Shown piece by piece: positions 26,401-40,871 of a DNA stretch of 64,000 nucleotides; within the stretch, counting starts at the first letter, position 1; the number at the start of each line of letters is the position of its first letter. The stretch spans positions 186,136-250,135 of the forward strand of contig VZRN01004715.1 of NCBI GenBank assembly GCA_013397935.1. The letters run 5' to 3'. The position numbers and the translations under genes were made by a program. The notes beneath the pieces were generated by a model that was not told where the DNA came from, did no database searches, and worked only from the letters and a program-made list of their open reading frames with translations. The stretch is from Dasyornis broadbenti. Its lineage: Eukaryota; Chordata; Aves; Passeriformes; Dasyornithidae.

Positions 26401-29400
26401 GAAAACAATTTGAGAATTAAAAGGCAAAAATAATCTTTTTCAAAAGTGAATCACAAATACTTCTACACATATATGTGCATATATTTTGATTCTTTAAATC
26501 TCCTTTTCAGATATGCAACCAGTAACTTCATCAGATGCTCCTTCAAATTTTAAAACTTTGCAAGAGATGGAATCTGCCCAACCATTAAGTAAAAAAGTTT
26601 AAAAAAAATTAAAATAAATGCTACTGCTGTAACGGCAACAAATTAAGCGAGTCATGAGACAAGGAAAGTATTCAGAAAAATCATAATTTGTATATCAAGA
26701 AAACAGATAAAATTATGTGACTGTACTTATTTTTTAGCAAAGCATGTAGGGAAAACAAAACATAGTTTCCTGTATTTAAATGAATGGATCAAATTCTAAG
26801 GCTGGAAATTTCTTCCAGCAGTAGCTATTGGAGAAGGAAAGTGTTGACAAGAATGACAAAGGCCTTCTCAAAAGCAGAAAATAACACACACATTTTTGGT
26901 TTAGATATGACAACACATCCATAATGATTTAGGTTAGGTATGAGAGTATATATTATATATGCATTTAAGGTAACAGCTCAGTATTACTACCAGTGCCTTC
27001 TCTATATTCAGTAAAAAAAAAATATTGCTATGATCACAAGTTCCATAATATTCCTCACCCTTTACCTTAGATCTTCTGTAAACACATTGAAAATATAGAG
27101 TACTGTAGATTAATGCAGAAATGCTCATGTCTAGACTTCTTCTCCAGAAAATTTAGAATATATTCCTAGTGTTTAAAATGAAGATGAAGATGGATGTCTA
27201 TGGCACACTAGCCAGTGTCAAGTATTTTACTAAATGCACAAAATTCATTTACTGTGTCAAAAATGGTTACTCATTACAGAAATAATACAAGTACTTTTAC
27301 GAAAATATAAAAATATTTGAGCTAGTTTCAGTTCCAATTTAATATAGTAGTTAGGAGAAATTTAATGACAAGAGACTCAGGAAAGATAACAGTAAGTGTC
27401 TGGGGTTGCACCATTTTTCTCACATATTTTCTTCAATATTAAAATGGATATAAATTTAAGATGAAAGTACCAAGGAATGCAAATCTTTCAGTGCATGCAA
27501 AATATGCTTTTTAACATATAAGCAGCACTGTACTACAGCTACTCCACTTGGTAAGGAGGTATTAAAACATAGGGGTACTCATTTATTTATTCCAAATACA
27601 ATTAATGTGATCTAACAGACAACAGGAAAAATATTTCTGTAGAGAAATTACATCTATTGTTCCTATGAACAAGTTAGAATGCCATAAAAACAATAAATCT
27701 ATATATTCCATGGCAGTAATGCAATTATTTTCAACTTCTTCCCTGAAATTTCTTACTTTTACACATAGCCACAAAAACAATTTCCTTTGATGTTGTAAGG
27801 TAATTTCCATTCCATCATTTTATAAGAGATTGATGGTCTTATTTTTATTATAATGAATTTTACTCATGAAAAAATTAAAAGCAATGTATTCCTTATTTCT
27901 TATAAAGAATACATAGAAAAAAGACAAATATAATCAGAACAATTATATTATCTGATAATTTTGGTATAATTTCATATTTCCCACTGTTTACAAAGGAGTG
28001 AATGTGCTTTTTTGATTATGCATGCTGTACTTTATCATATACTATCACAGTATGAAATAATACTTCAGAATATACCAGAGGACACATCAAATCTAAAAAT
28101 ATTTAAAAGAGGTGATTTGATTCAATTTTTTTTACTAAGCATGGTTTTGCAGATGTGAACATATATATTTTTTTTTAATTGGCATCAGATACTTTGAAAT
28201 AGATGACTGTTCACATTTTTTGGCAATATTTATCTAAAACTGAGAGAAAAATCCAAACAGTAGAACAGATATGCAGTCTAGAGTTGTTTTCGTTATTTCA
28301 TTCCTTAACTTTTCATTTGAAGGAAGACTTTATAGTTGTTTGTATTCCAGTATATAGTATTTCAGTGCAAGGGGGAGCAAGGTGTTTTTAAACATTGAGA
28401 AAGATTTTGAACAAAACAAACAACAGCAATCCATCCTAAATTTCAGGCCACCTTCACAGGTGCACACTTAAACAATTTCTGCCTCTAGGAAGGGTCAATG
28501 TCTGCACTGAGGATTTAAACACAATGTGGGTTGTTTCATTTAATTCACACTAAGGATCTGGTTCACCTGGAAGAATTAACATCAGACAGGTGACATGAAC
28601 ATACATTGTTCATTCCTTAAGAACATACACAGGACATGAAGAACAAAAGAGAGAATCAGATCAAGAACTTGAAGAAAGTAGCAAGATGCTGGGTGTAACT
28701 GCTAATTTGTTAAAAGTGTGCTCAAAGATCATTCTCAAAATCACAAACTTAGGTTACGTAACCTATCAAAACACAACTGAGAGTCTATACGTTGGTATTC
28801 CTGAAGTCATATTGCATTTGAATTCCTTAACATCAGTATTGCATTAATGACTTCACATGCAAAGCATTGTTCCTGAGAGTGAGATTAACTGTGACTGAGT
28901 AAATAATAGAATGCAAATATTCACAATCATGCAGTTCAAGTGCATTCACTTAAGTTTTTAAACAGATGTAAAGTTCAATATACAAGAAACAAGTGTATTT
29001 CAAACATTTTTTTAATCATGTTCATTTTCTTCCTATGTTTGCTTTGCACTTCAGTAATAAAGAAAACAATTGTGTATTTCCTGTTTCCCAACTAATAAAA
29101 CTGAAACAGATGACAACAATTTATAGAAGACAAGGTCTACATGCATTACAAATTATTTAGTCTGGCAGCTCTTACACATGTGAATAGAAAAAAGGGAGAA
29201 AAACTATCGTGGAGTTATTTGCAGCACTTAAGTTCTTCAAAACCAAAATGTAACGGAATAGAAAATGCTTCACTTTGTGAACAGCCAATGAAAATTCTGT
29301 AGATGGAAGTGTAAAAATTTTAAACATCTTGCAAAGAAACTCCTACTTTTATCTATATAAACAATGCATGTGTGCAATTTCATATACTTCTGGAAGAGCA

Positions 29401-30369
29401 GTACAGTAAACCTTTCAAACTAAATTGTCTTAGACAATTAAGTTTCATTAGAAAATTAAATCGTCTATATTGCACAAATAACTAAAACAAAATTAGACAA
29501 TTTAGTTACCTTTAGTTAAAAGCAGAAACTCATACAGTAGAAGGGAGTCTTCAAACACTTGCTCAGTGTTTAGAAAGCAAAAAGTCACATGAAAAACAAC
29601 AAAACTAACCTATTCTTCCAGAATCCAAGATGCACAACCAGCATGTTCATTTGCAAAGCACCTTAGAAAAAACAGCCTATGACTTAACAATAATTTATTT
29701 AAAGGGCAGTTTTATTTTACCACCCTATATAAAAAGGCATCCTAATTAAATCACTGCACAATGCAGAACTAGATTTATAATAGTGTTGGAAAAATATGTT
29801 TTTAAACATATTTCCATAGCATAGCAATTTTCCCTTTACTATTACACTGCATGGTAGTTTTCTCTATTGAGTTGGAAATACTAGCAATTATACATTTCTA
29901 AGTTTTTTATCACTACACTATATATTGAAAATCTGGGAGAAAGCAAACACTAACACTCTTATTCTCCTCCACAATAATACATTCTAAACAATGGCAAATG
30001 AGACGTTCAGTTGGAGCCTGAAACTAAAACAAAAGTTGCTTCTTTGTTCTACTACAACATTCTAGTCATACAACAGTTGCTTTCCACAGTAAGAAAGGCT
30101 TGTATTTCAGTTAAAAAAACTATTCCAGTAACAAAATCAAGAACCAACGTGCATCCGTAATGTAGCTATCATATGCTTACACAAGAGAGAACTTTGCAAT
30201 ATTTATTACCTCTATTCATTGTTCAACCACAAAGCTTTCATCTCCTGCTTTGGTACAGAACAAGACCGCACTCAGTAACACATTTCAGAGGGAGAAAGTA
30301 CATGCAAATATGCAGTGCAGAACAAAGTCAGACAATAAACCAAAGTCTAACTGAACTAGGTGCAACTAT

Positions 30370-30450
30370 AAAGTAAATAGAGAGGCTGCCCACCCTAAAG
30401 TAAATAGAGAAGCTCCCCACTACAAGTAAGTAGGGAAGCTGCCCAGCCCC
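30370..30450. repeat. Tandem repeat, 3 x 27 bp
   Basis: Three contiguous 27-bp units start at 30370, 30397 and 30424. The shared core is approximately AAGTAAATAGAGAAGCTGCC, followed by a C-rich end. Units 1 and 2 differ at a few bases and unit 3 is more diverged, implying a local expansion. It lies just outside a G+C-richer block (about 30440-30600) that I could not classify. The 27-bp period is a multiple of three, but no open frame spans the array. Confidence 0.92.
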
Positions 30451-33400
30451 AAATCCAATTTGAAATATAGACCCTCAGGGTGGTGACAGGAAGCACTTTC
30501 AAATCTCATAAGGAGAACCCTGTGTAAGTCAGGGCTTGGTGACAGAGTCCTCCTCTGCTGCACCAGAAAGAGGCTAGATGCCTCTCAGCAAAATAGAAAC
30601 TGCTTGTCAAAGTACACGCAAAATACTGCATCCATAGTAAATTTACAGCTACGATTAAATTAAAAAACAGCTATAAAAAGGTAACAAATCAGAGCTAGAA
30701 CTCCACTCAAAACTTAGCATATCACTATACAAGACTACAGGGTTTAGGAAATTAACAAGCTTTAAGAAGCACAAACACAGGGCTATATAAAAACACTGCT
30801 GTATAATGTAAGGATTCAGAAACCATTTGTTTGTTGGTTTTGTTGTTCTGGGGGTCTTTTTTGGTTTTAGATTTCTTTGGTTTGATTTAGTTTCTAGCGA
30901 TAGCTAGTGGCTATTTATATACAACTAAACAGATCAGAAACTGTCTACAGTTCACATTACAATAACCCTGGAAGCCATCCCCCTTGTAGGATGCTGTGGG
31001 GAGCCTGGTATTTAGTTCGTTTTTGATTGGATGGTGCAGTTTAAGTGAGACAATAAGCAGAAGACTATTTGACTTTCTTGTCTGAAGTTACAAAGATATA
31101 TATACAACTCAGATACCTGAAAATTATATAGTTTCAATTGTGGCAACTTACATTCAGCTTTCCTTACTGGTAGAGGATTTTAATGAATATTAAAAAATTG
31201 ACTTGAACAAAAGCTGAATATAAGGAATTTTGATAAAGCTGATAAGCATTTAGACAACTTCAACTATCTCAAATTAAACAGTACTGTAAATGAAAAATTT
31301 CTATGAAAGAGATAATGATAATATGTCTGGAATATGATAGATACATAGTAAGCTACAATATATTTCTATTACACTTCAAAATTTTTTACATAAGAAATCC
31401 CAGTAACTCAGGAAAGCAAGCAAAATAAATGTATTACTCACGCTTGTCAATTTCTAAATGGGTAAGAAGCCAACATTTTAGTTCATCTAAAAAGATTTTA
31501 TAAACATTCTATTTTGATTTTTTATTGCAATATTTTTGTTTTGATATATTGGTAATTCATATTGCTTTTTTATATCTGGCAAAGGTAATAAAAAAATTAT
31601 AAAAAAACACTTTGTTTTTTCATCAAATAGGAAGATAGCATATTGCTCAATGTACCTTACCCCATTCAAAGTGATCACTGGATTTTTTTTCCAAAATCTT
31701 ACAATAAGAAAAATTAATATTAAAAAAAAGATTCCAAAACACTTTAAACAGAACCCATTGCACAAGCAAAAGTCAAAGACGGTATCTTACTGCAATTCAC
31801 ATGAAGATACTAGAATTAAAAGCATATAAACACTGCCAATCTAAAATAAACACTATGCTGCTGTTTATCAAAATATATACAGTGGTGGTTTCAGCTTTTA
31901 ATGGCTGTGTCTTACCTAAAATTGGTTACCTTGGGTTTTTCATATTCTTTTTTATAACTTTACTGCACATACATTACAATAAAGCTGAAGGCTTCGAGAG
32001 TGCTTACTCTTCTATTATTTCTATTATTCACAAAAACTAAGAAGAAACTAAGAAGTCAACATCTGTCCACTAAAACCAAGTTCAATGTACTATTACATTG
32101 TAAATTTGGATCATCAGTCTATCATTAGTAGATAAAAACTGACCGTGTTGGAGTTCAAGATAAAGCAGCTCATACTTCAAATGCTGTGAAGATTTAATTA
32201 TTATGTATTATTAAATGTTATCTAAACTTCTTTCTTGAAGCTGAAAAGTACTTATGTCTTAATTGGTTTATCTGGCATTTAAATAACTTTCCAATTATCG
32301 TAATTTGGTACCCATGTGCAACATCCAACTGCTTGTTATTAATTTAGACAGCCATGGGACAGCTCAAGTACCAACCAACTATTTGGTTATTTGAGACTGA
32401 ATGCTCAACGGAGCCTAGATGTCATTCCTGCCTATATTCAAGGGCATTGTCAATGTAGAATGGGAAAATTTAGAATACCTTTAACCATTAACAATACTTG
32501 TCAAAAAAAGCATGGAGTTATTCTCATCTCTAGGCTACAAAGTGGGAGTAATTGCAAAAAATTAATCGTAGATGGGCTGCTAAGTGTATCAGCCAATGAT
32601 TATACATAAGATAATTATTGTTTTACAGAGGTTATTAAAGAAAACTAGAGCTGATCATTAAATACAGTATCAGAACCCTCTGAAGGACAACCTTGTCAAT
32701 ATTAGTTAATTCATTAAATAAAACCAAAGCATTTTGAATGAGCTTTTTCCTTTCTAAGCAGCAATAACTTCTGATTTTGAAAGCAAACATTTGTAATATC
32801 TCAGAAAAAATGGACCTGTAAACTAGACTTTTTTTTCAACACTAAACTAATTTTTTAGGCAAGAACGAAACTACATTTTAATTACACAGGATTTTGAAGG
32901 TACAGATATTGTATTAGTTGACATACTTCTGATGCATAAAACCACAGAGGTGCTTCAAGACGACCTTTTTATACCTGCTAGACAGACATCGTCAAAAGTA
33001 GTCTTTTGTAAGAGTCCTTTTAATGCAGCTTGAAATCATGCCAAACCTTCCCTTGCTGAGATATGTAAAATAAGCAACATATAAACACTCAGAAAAATGA
33101 ACACATACTGTAGATGAGCTTTCATCAAGCCTACTGATAGTTTTATAGGAAAAAAAAATATTCACATGAAATCACATTGGAAAGATTTCTTATTTACATT
33201 ATTCTAAAGACACTCACAAGTTAATTGTACTGTGAAAATTTGTCTAAATACGGTTATTATGTGGCCATCCAGTGTTACCACACACCCACTGTTTCACACT
33301 GTGAAATATAAACACAGTAGTTCTTCCAAAATAAGAAAATAAAATAATTTCATTCTTCAAGATAATGAAGCTTCACTGGAGAAAAGGCATCCTCTGTTAC

Positions 33401-34999
33401 ATACAAGGAGTTGCCAGTTTCAACAAATTGAACGTAAACCTTATGTTTGTGATGCCTTAGTTAAAGGAAAAGCATATTTGCATGTGGAAAGAGGTAAAAG
33501 CAAATATAAAATTCTCAAAGCTCCTGCTTGCACCTCTACTGCCACACCACACTCAAACATATAGCATTTCACACACTTAAACTTACCATACCTATTACTG
33601 CAATTTAATAAATCTAGGTACCAATAGATTCTTTTCACTATGAAATGCAGAAGCCTATCTTTACACAAATACAAGTAACTACAGGCATGTATCCTGATGA
33701 CACAACTCTCTACCCTGGCTCTACACCCTATAAAGAGTCAAATTGAAGGTCACTGGCCAAGTGGCCAACCCTTCTGAAATGGTTTTAAGCTACTTATGTC
33801 TCCGGTAGTACATTTTTCCCCACAAGTGCCAAGCAGCTGACTAAGCAAGATCCAAGACAACAGTATCAACTACTGGGTAAAAGGTAAAAGTATTCTAGAT
33901 AGTACATGAGAATTTAGAAGGAATGGATCAAGAGTAAGTGTCATGGTTTGTCCCAGATAAACCTAGGCAAAATTTTAAAATTAAGTGACAGAAATACTAC
34001 CTATTTCATTTATCTGACTACCACTTCCATATTGTATTACTGTGATTAAGACAAGCTTGTTCCAACTCACATCTTCATTTCTGTAAATATCAGAGCCAGA
34101 CACTGAAGTAATTTAGCTCAAAATGTGTCATGATTTAAACACCTAAAGCAAGTATTTTCCCTAAAAGGCCAAAGGTGTAAAGGTAAGACAGTGATACACC
34201 TAGATAAAAATGATAACATTCAATTTATCAAATAAGTTTCCAAAAATGAGAAATAATGCATTTATTAATTAGGCCTTTAACACTGAAATACATTTTAACA
34301 TGGTTTTACTGTACTGGCAAATCAAAGAGCTTCCAAGCAGAGACCATTAACATATTGCTATCAAATCAAACTAAATTCCCAGAAATTATCACTGGCCAAG
34401 CAAAGTGAAGTATACCTTCAACATACCAAAGATTTAATAGATTAAAGCACAATGAGTCAGCCAAAGAAGGGAGAACCCTTTCCATCCTCTGTCACCACTC
34501 CAGAATACCAAATTAGCATAAAATTATTCAGTATTTCCAGCGAAACAAAGAAATTTTCTAACAATAACATTTAATTTTAATCTGACTTATGATTAATGAA
34601 AATTGGATTCATTATTCAGAGATCATATACAAAATACTTTTGTGCTGTAAGTTTTTCTCAATTACAGATATGCAAAAATTATGCTGCACTGGGCTCACAA
34701 GTTAAACTTTTGACTTCATCTCTAGAATTTTTCACCACTGATGCATTGATTTTTCTCTCTTGTTGCTTATCAAGTGACCATGATTTTTAACTACCATTAC
34801 AAAAAGAAAATAGGTAAGTGTAATTGTCAAGCTATCAACAATTATATGCAAAAGGTTTCTTCACATCATACTATAGAACCAATAGAAAACATACCATAGC
34901 AATCATACAATCATGATTTTACAGTGAGAGTAGAGATGCCTAGCAAAAACTGAGCTATACAGTATCATAAAAATAATAAATTACAGTACTGGCTCATCA

Positions 35000-36000
35000 A
35001 ATTGAAGCTGGCCAGTACCACAGGTGACAATAGAAAGAATTCTTAAAAAATATGTTCATAACAAACAGCAGTGCAACAATAACACTGGCCAACTATGGGA
35101 TGCGGATGGTTACCTCACAAACAGGGACATGGACAAGACAGGTGATTAATGCTTTCTTTGTCTCTATCTTCTATACTTATAGCAGACTAAGGGAGTCTCA
35201 GTGTCCTGAGCTGTAAGGCCATGGCTGTGAGAATGACAGACTCCCAGCCAATCCCGAATTTGTGCGGGATTCGCTGTTCCAGCAGCATCACTACAAGCTC
35301 AAGGGGTCTGATGGGATTCATCTGAGAATACTCAAATGAGAGCTAGCTGATATCATTGTGAGGCCTCTCTCAATGACTTTTGAACAGTATTGTGAACCCA
35401 GAGAGGTCCCAGTTTACCAGAAGCAGGCAAATGTCCCAATTTTCAAGAAGGGCAGGAAGGATGACCCTGGAAACTACAGGCTTGTCAATCTCACTTCAGT
35501 GCCTGGCAAAATTATGACGATTGCTCTGAGAGGTATTGAAAAACATCCAAAGGACAACACAGTTATTGGTCAGCTAGCATGGTTTCATGACAGGAGAGTC
35601 CTGCTTTTCAAACTTGATTTCCTTCTAGGACAAGGGAATCACCTAGTTGAACAACGGAAGCCAGCTGATGCAATTTTTTTGGATTTCAATGAAGTTTTCA
35701 ATACTGTCTCTCACAGTATCCTTCTGGACAAAATGTCCAGCACACAGTTGGATCAACACGTCATGGGATGGGTGAGCAACTGTCTCATGGGTCAGGCAGA
35801 AAGTGTAATAGTGGATGGGGTGATATCAGAGTGGCAACTTGTCACTAGTGGGATTTCACATGGCTCCATCTTTGGGCCAGTGCTCTTTAACATCTTCATA
35901 AATTACTTGCATGCAGGTCTTGAAGGGATACTAAGCTTGCTGATGAATCCCTGCAGAAAGACCTCCAATACCTGTCAAGGTAATGCCAGCAGGTAGGTAA
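35000..36000 (+). pseudogene. CR1 LINE reverse-transcriptase fragment
   Basis: Seen: a 212-codon open frame (35358-35996) carries reverse-transcriptase landmarks in order. These are VPIFKKGRKDDPGNYRLVNL near residues 25-45, the A-box equivalent IFLDFNEVFNTVSHSILL near 105-122, and a B-box-like SGISHGSIFGPVLFNIFI near 164-182. The next part, LADE in another frame at about 35936-35947, corresponds to the catalytic box, so a frameshift and deletion have removed the active-site region. Upstream DNA from about 35000 also aligns with CR1 coding blocks (GGGATGCGGATGG, GATGGGATTCATCTGAGAAT) but with stops. The ATG at 35358 is incidental. It is the remains of CR1 ORF2 and is not functional. The 5' limit is approximate. 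Confidence 0.93.
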
Positions 36001-36599
36001 AAATGTAAATTAGAGGCTGCAAAATTAATTCACAATACACCGCACAACTTTTTGTTTACCAACGAAAACCAGGAGCATTAGCAGGAAAAAAAAAGTTACA
36101 CTGCATATAAGAGCTTCTAAAATTCGTGAAAGTCTTTCAGTTTGCAAGGAAAAAGAGTATAACTCTTAGGTCCTTGACATAACAGAAGAAAGGACTAATC
36201 ATGAAACCAAAATATTTAAGAATGAGATAATCATCCCTTTTAATTCTACTTGTTATGTAAAGCAATTGAGTTTGATGTTTCACCTTCCACAGGCACCAAA
36301 CTGGGTGAAATCCTCACCCGCTACTATAGTAATAACTAACATGTCAAAAGAGCGACTGTTCTACCCTATAAAATAGTCATGGCACAGTTTAATAGCTCGA
36401 GTGGCGTTAAAGTAGTGAAAATAACTGTAAGAATGCTCTTCTGCAATAACATCTCAGGGAAAAGAAATAAATAAATGCAACCAACATTTCAGCTGAGCAA
36501 ATAGTGAGTTTTAAATCAAAGACAGAGAACCTCACAACATGGAGATTATTAGGATAGAAAACTGGCTAAACCCTCAGTGAATTACCCTCCCAGACTATT
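36001..36599. other. Gap between two CR1 pieces
   Basis: About 600 bp with no recognisable CR1 blocks. It may be unrelated DNA between two independent insertions, or a highly decayed or replaced part of one element. Confidence 0.5.
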
Positions 36600-36762
36600 T
36601 CCAGCTGTTAAAGAGCTCCACATTGTTCCTCATTCTTGGACCTGAGTATCATGGTCCTGGCCAACTGGGACTGGATGGCTCCTCTGCAACAGGGTGGGAT
36701 CAAACAAGATGACCTTCAGAGTTCCCTTCCAACCTCAATATTACTCTTTGAAGTAGAAACTT
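36600..36762 (+). mobile_element. CR1 LINE 3' end
   Basis: Seen: GGTCCTGGCCAACTGGGACT, then GGCTCCTCTGCAACAGGGTG and ACAAGATGACCTTCAGAGTT followed by CCCTTCCAACCTCAATATTA. This is the CR1 3' untranslated end in plus orientation, with a degenerate terminal repeat at about 36752-36762. It could be the 3' part of the same insertion as 35000-36000 or a separate 5'-truncated copy. The start is approximate. Confidence 0.85.
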
Positions 36763-38978
36763 AACATCTATATTTTTCAATTTTGCATCTCCATTTTAAT
36801 TTTGCTTGGGCAATAGATCAAGAAAATATTATAGAATATTCACTTAGGAGTACATAGAATTAAAACTGACTAAAATAGAAAGAGGGTAAGCAAAAAATTG
36901 GTAAAGTAAACAAGAAGAATGTTATATAAATAAAACAAATTAAAAATTACCATATACTATAGCGAAAGAATAATTTATAAATATCGTTTCAGCAAAAATA
37001 TTATCTTTTCCTTATCTGGGCTAACTTATAATTTTTTTTTTAAATGACAAATGAAGTGACATTAACATCTCTCATAAACATTTTCACCTGGTATAAGAAA
37101 AGGAAAAAAGTACCTCAAAATGGTCAAGAAATAAAGAACAAAAAGAAAGGCCGTGCAATTCATTTCTATAGCAGTCCAAAACTGAGAAATAAATTCTCCC
37201 AAGAATTTGCCAAAGAAATTAGAAGCATTTTTGATGATGTGGTGCAGCTTCATCCTATAGTGGCCAAAACAATTTTTAATTCCAGATATTACAGAAAATG
37301 TTATGTCTTCATATTCTTCCCTCTGCTACTCAAACTTGTGGTTTTATACAGAAATTTTCATTTACTTGGAAATCACACCTTATCATATATATCACATTGT
37401 TTTAAGATACACAACTGCAATTTCTACTTTTATATGCAAATGAGTTAATTCACCAAATGTATGATCACTCACCTATCAATGGTGCTTTGTTACGAAAGGC
37501 AAGAAAGTCAAAGACTTTTCTAGAAAGTCATGACATACTGCAACATTGAAATTCCACTACAGACTATTTTGAGAAGAATATTTATCTCCCACATGTTTTT
37601 TTAGAAAGCAGAACAGTGATGAAAAACTTCTCAGTACAATCTTTATATGGCACCATGGCTCGCAACACATTTTATAAATGTTGTATCTGAGACCCAAAGA
37701 TATAATGAGTGCAAATGTACAGTCAGTCACACACAGGAGAAACAGTACTGAAGATTGTAAAAGAATAGAAATATTTTAGTACTACAAAAAAAAGAAAAAA
37801 ACTACATGGAAAAAGAACAGAACACTTCTTATTGGTTACAGTCACAACACTGAAATGCTTTCAGCTATCCATTGCTGATCTCCTTCATATGATAAAATAT
37901 TTACATACATTGAACTCATGACATGTCCGTATTGTGTATTTGATAGATACAGTAGTACACCTTGTTTGTAAATCTGACAGATGGGAAACAGTGGGGTAAA
38001 GAATGCATCCAATTATGACTGCACCTCTGAAATTGTCCAAGGCTTTTATTTAAAATACATTTCCGTTGCAGGTGCTTAGCAATGAAATAACACTTCATAA
38101 CTCATTGAATACCTGTAACCATTATGCACAGTTTTCAAATTATTCACTTGCTGAAACACTGTTTGTACCACACAAGAGCACAGCACAACCACACAAGGGA
38201 TATTGAAACACTTTACTGTCCCGTATGACAAAACAGACTGACTTCCTACAAAACAGGCACAATACTATCTCTTTGATAGAGCACACACCAGCACAGACAT
38301 AAAAAATGTGTGGGAAAGAAGAAGCTTGAGGAAGTTTGTCAGTGTCCATAGAGAACACTTCATATCTACCAGATAAAATTTCTCAAGATCCCAGTTCCTT
38401 TCCATGACTTTTAAATATATGTAACTTTATGTACTTTCAAAACCAGTCATGACAACAAAGCATTTGTCAAGCCTGCCTTTGCCAAAGCATCAAACTAAAT
38501 GCATGACCATTAAGCATCTAGAACCAAAACACAACTGGTTCAGATAGTCTCAAATACAATATCAAGCTATGAGAAACAGCAATGGGAAAAGGTTGTAAAA
38601 ATAATACTGAATCCAGAAGTAAATCTTTGGCTGTAGGACTAGAAATAGTCAATACTCCACTTATTTTACCTGGAAAATTGTTCTGCTGGCTTAGTTCACT
38701 AAAACCAGAATGACAGCCCAAAATGCAAAAACCAAACACATATTTTAATCTCCTAGTGACCAAATATTTACATTTATAATCTAATAATGTTGATTTTAGT
38801 TGCTTCTAGCCTCAGTAGCAGGCACTAGTAAACAAGAGAAGAAACTTTCTGCTGTCATCCTCTGAGATTCTACAAAACAGCTTTACCTTGTATTTTCAAA
38901 TATCTGCTGAGATTCAAGTTTTGTGAAAGAAAAAAAAATGAAAACCCAGATTAAATAGAAAGTAAATTGCTTTAACTC

Positions 38979-39022
38979 AAGGATCTCATCTTGAGAATTG
39001 AAGGATCTCATCTTGAGATTCT
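38979..39022. repeat. Tandem duplication, 2 x 22 bp
   Basis: AAGGATCTCATCTTGAGA begins at 38979 and again at 39001, making two adjacent 22-bp units that differ only at their ends. The first unit with its flank also forms CTCAAG...CTTGAG arms, which may have favoured slippage. Confidence 0.9.
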
Positions 39023-40871
39023 GCACAGACTTTAAGACTTGTGCTCTGAATCCATCCTTCCCAAAATGAGTATCAGGCTATATCAATTCTGTTGAATTCT
39101 CCAATTAGCAAAATAAATTATATACTTTAAAAGTTGATCTCAAAAAAGCCCAACCAAACCTTTTTCTGATTACTGTGTAGACAAGAAGATGGTTTTTAAG
39201 GAGGCAAATGATCTCATGGCAACAGAGTTGGAGTCAGATGCCCAAACTGGACTCTGACCAATCAGATCTTAAAATTAAGGAGGCCTTGGAATAGTGAGGA
39301 CAAATCATAAAAAAAAAAATCATCATCATTTGAAACAAGTAGTTCTCATGCTCAAGAGATACCTGAAGAGTGTTAAGAGCTTCTACACCAAACAGTGTTT
39401 TCTACGCAACAAACATTTGTTCACATCATGTTATACTGACCTGCCATACATATATAAAACAACTGAGGGTGGGAGATGGGGGTCAATAATCAAAGAAAAA
39501 CATCACATATCTTCCTGACATTCCCTATATCTTCAAAATACTCTAAACAGTCCTCATCAATACATGAATGTAGAAATAAGGGAGAAGAAACTGCCAAACA
39601 GTTAGCTTGTCCGTCACAGAAAAAACTGAAAATGCTTTTTGTCATACTAGACAATTATACAGTGGTTGACTACCATAAACGTTTTTGAGAAAAAAAAAAA
39701 CAAAGAAACTAAAAAACCCCACAACACCAAAATCCCCCACTTCCACTATAAAGGCAAATAACAATTTTAGGATAATTGTTACTATAAATTTAGGGCTCAT
39801 TGAGCCTAAAACCAAATTACTGTGTAGCAGATATTAACCTCCTCTTCTCCTGTATTAATGGTAATACAAGGAGGGAGGCCAAGATGTGCAAGATGAAAAG
39901 GATATCTTATGTGTCTTATTATACTATGGAAAGGTGATCAAATTCACCACAGTTCTAAACATGAAGAGACAAACACATACAGGCCAAATAAAAATGAGAA
40001 AAGTTAATGATGATAACTTCGAACAGATTTTCAGTATTTTTAAATACCGTTTGATTGTGCTAAGACTGATTAACAGCTATATTAAAGGTTTTTCTGATAA
40101 CTAATGTTAAAAAAGGAACATAAAATAACTTGCAAAAAAAAAATCAAAGTAGGATTCTGTCTTTTGGCCACATACAAATGAGCAGTTTCCCATTCTAGTT
40201 CATTCTAAAAAATATAACCTAAGAGAAAGCAAGCAAGAGAAAATTATTTACCATCACTGACATTTCTAACCTGTAAATCAAACATGTTGCTAACAGTTAA
40301 AATCTAGCACACAGGCTATGCCAGATATAAATCTGGCTGCATAACTAGCTACTCTTGCTTTTAACACATACAGGCGGCATTTCCAGTTGCTAGGATATTA
40401 TGTAGTATATTAAGTTACATGTAAACATCCTCAGAGTTGATATACACAGCTTGTCATAACATTCAGGGAGAGTAAAAGCTCTGAGCATACCACTATGTTC
40501 AGAAAATAATTCTGTGTAAGAGTTTGATTTATTCCATATCCACTTTTAGAACCTCAAAACGTGAAAGGAAAAAAAAACCAAAAAAACTACCAAACCAACA
40601 ACAAAACTACTCCATGCTTAAAAGAAAGCATTAGACAAGAAAGCCCCCTAGACAAGGGCAGACAGTGATTTTCATTTTACTTCCCCTCTGTTGATGACTG
40701 TCCTTTGTATGACTCTTCCCTGAAGATGTAACACAGATACAAAACTGCCACCACAATTAAAGCAGAAATTGATCACCTGACTTTCTACTGAAGAGAAATA
40801 CAGATTATTTTCAATTCACCTTATCCATTTTAGAAAACACTTACAGATTTTCAGAGTAATATCTAGGTTTC

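Larger units (their letters stand above)
18111..34999. other. Long non-coding AT-rich stretch
   Basis: No supported gene, RNA gene or confidently recognised transposon in nearly 17 kb. Noted structures are the hairpin at 18363-18403, a poly-T run at about 20515-20531, a spaced direct repeat at 22215-22257, a palindrome at 23446-23467, a poly-T run near 24166-24178 and the 27-bp tandem repeat at 30370-30450. Faint repeat-like phrasing at 22900-23350 was not assignable. All open frames are shorter than 100 codons. Confidence 0.55.

Noticed and set aside
34770..34812. Plus-strand exon-like interval ending in ATAG/GTAAGT
   Set aside because: Only about 41 bp, with no partner exons on the plus strand. 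It shows how often splice-like pairs occur by chance here.
37044..37448. 134-codon plus-strand open frame rich in lysine
   Set aside because: One frame of this length is not surprising by chance. No domain, no splice context and no Kozak-like start were seen.
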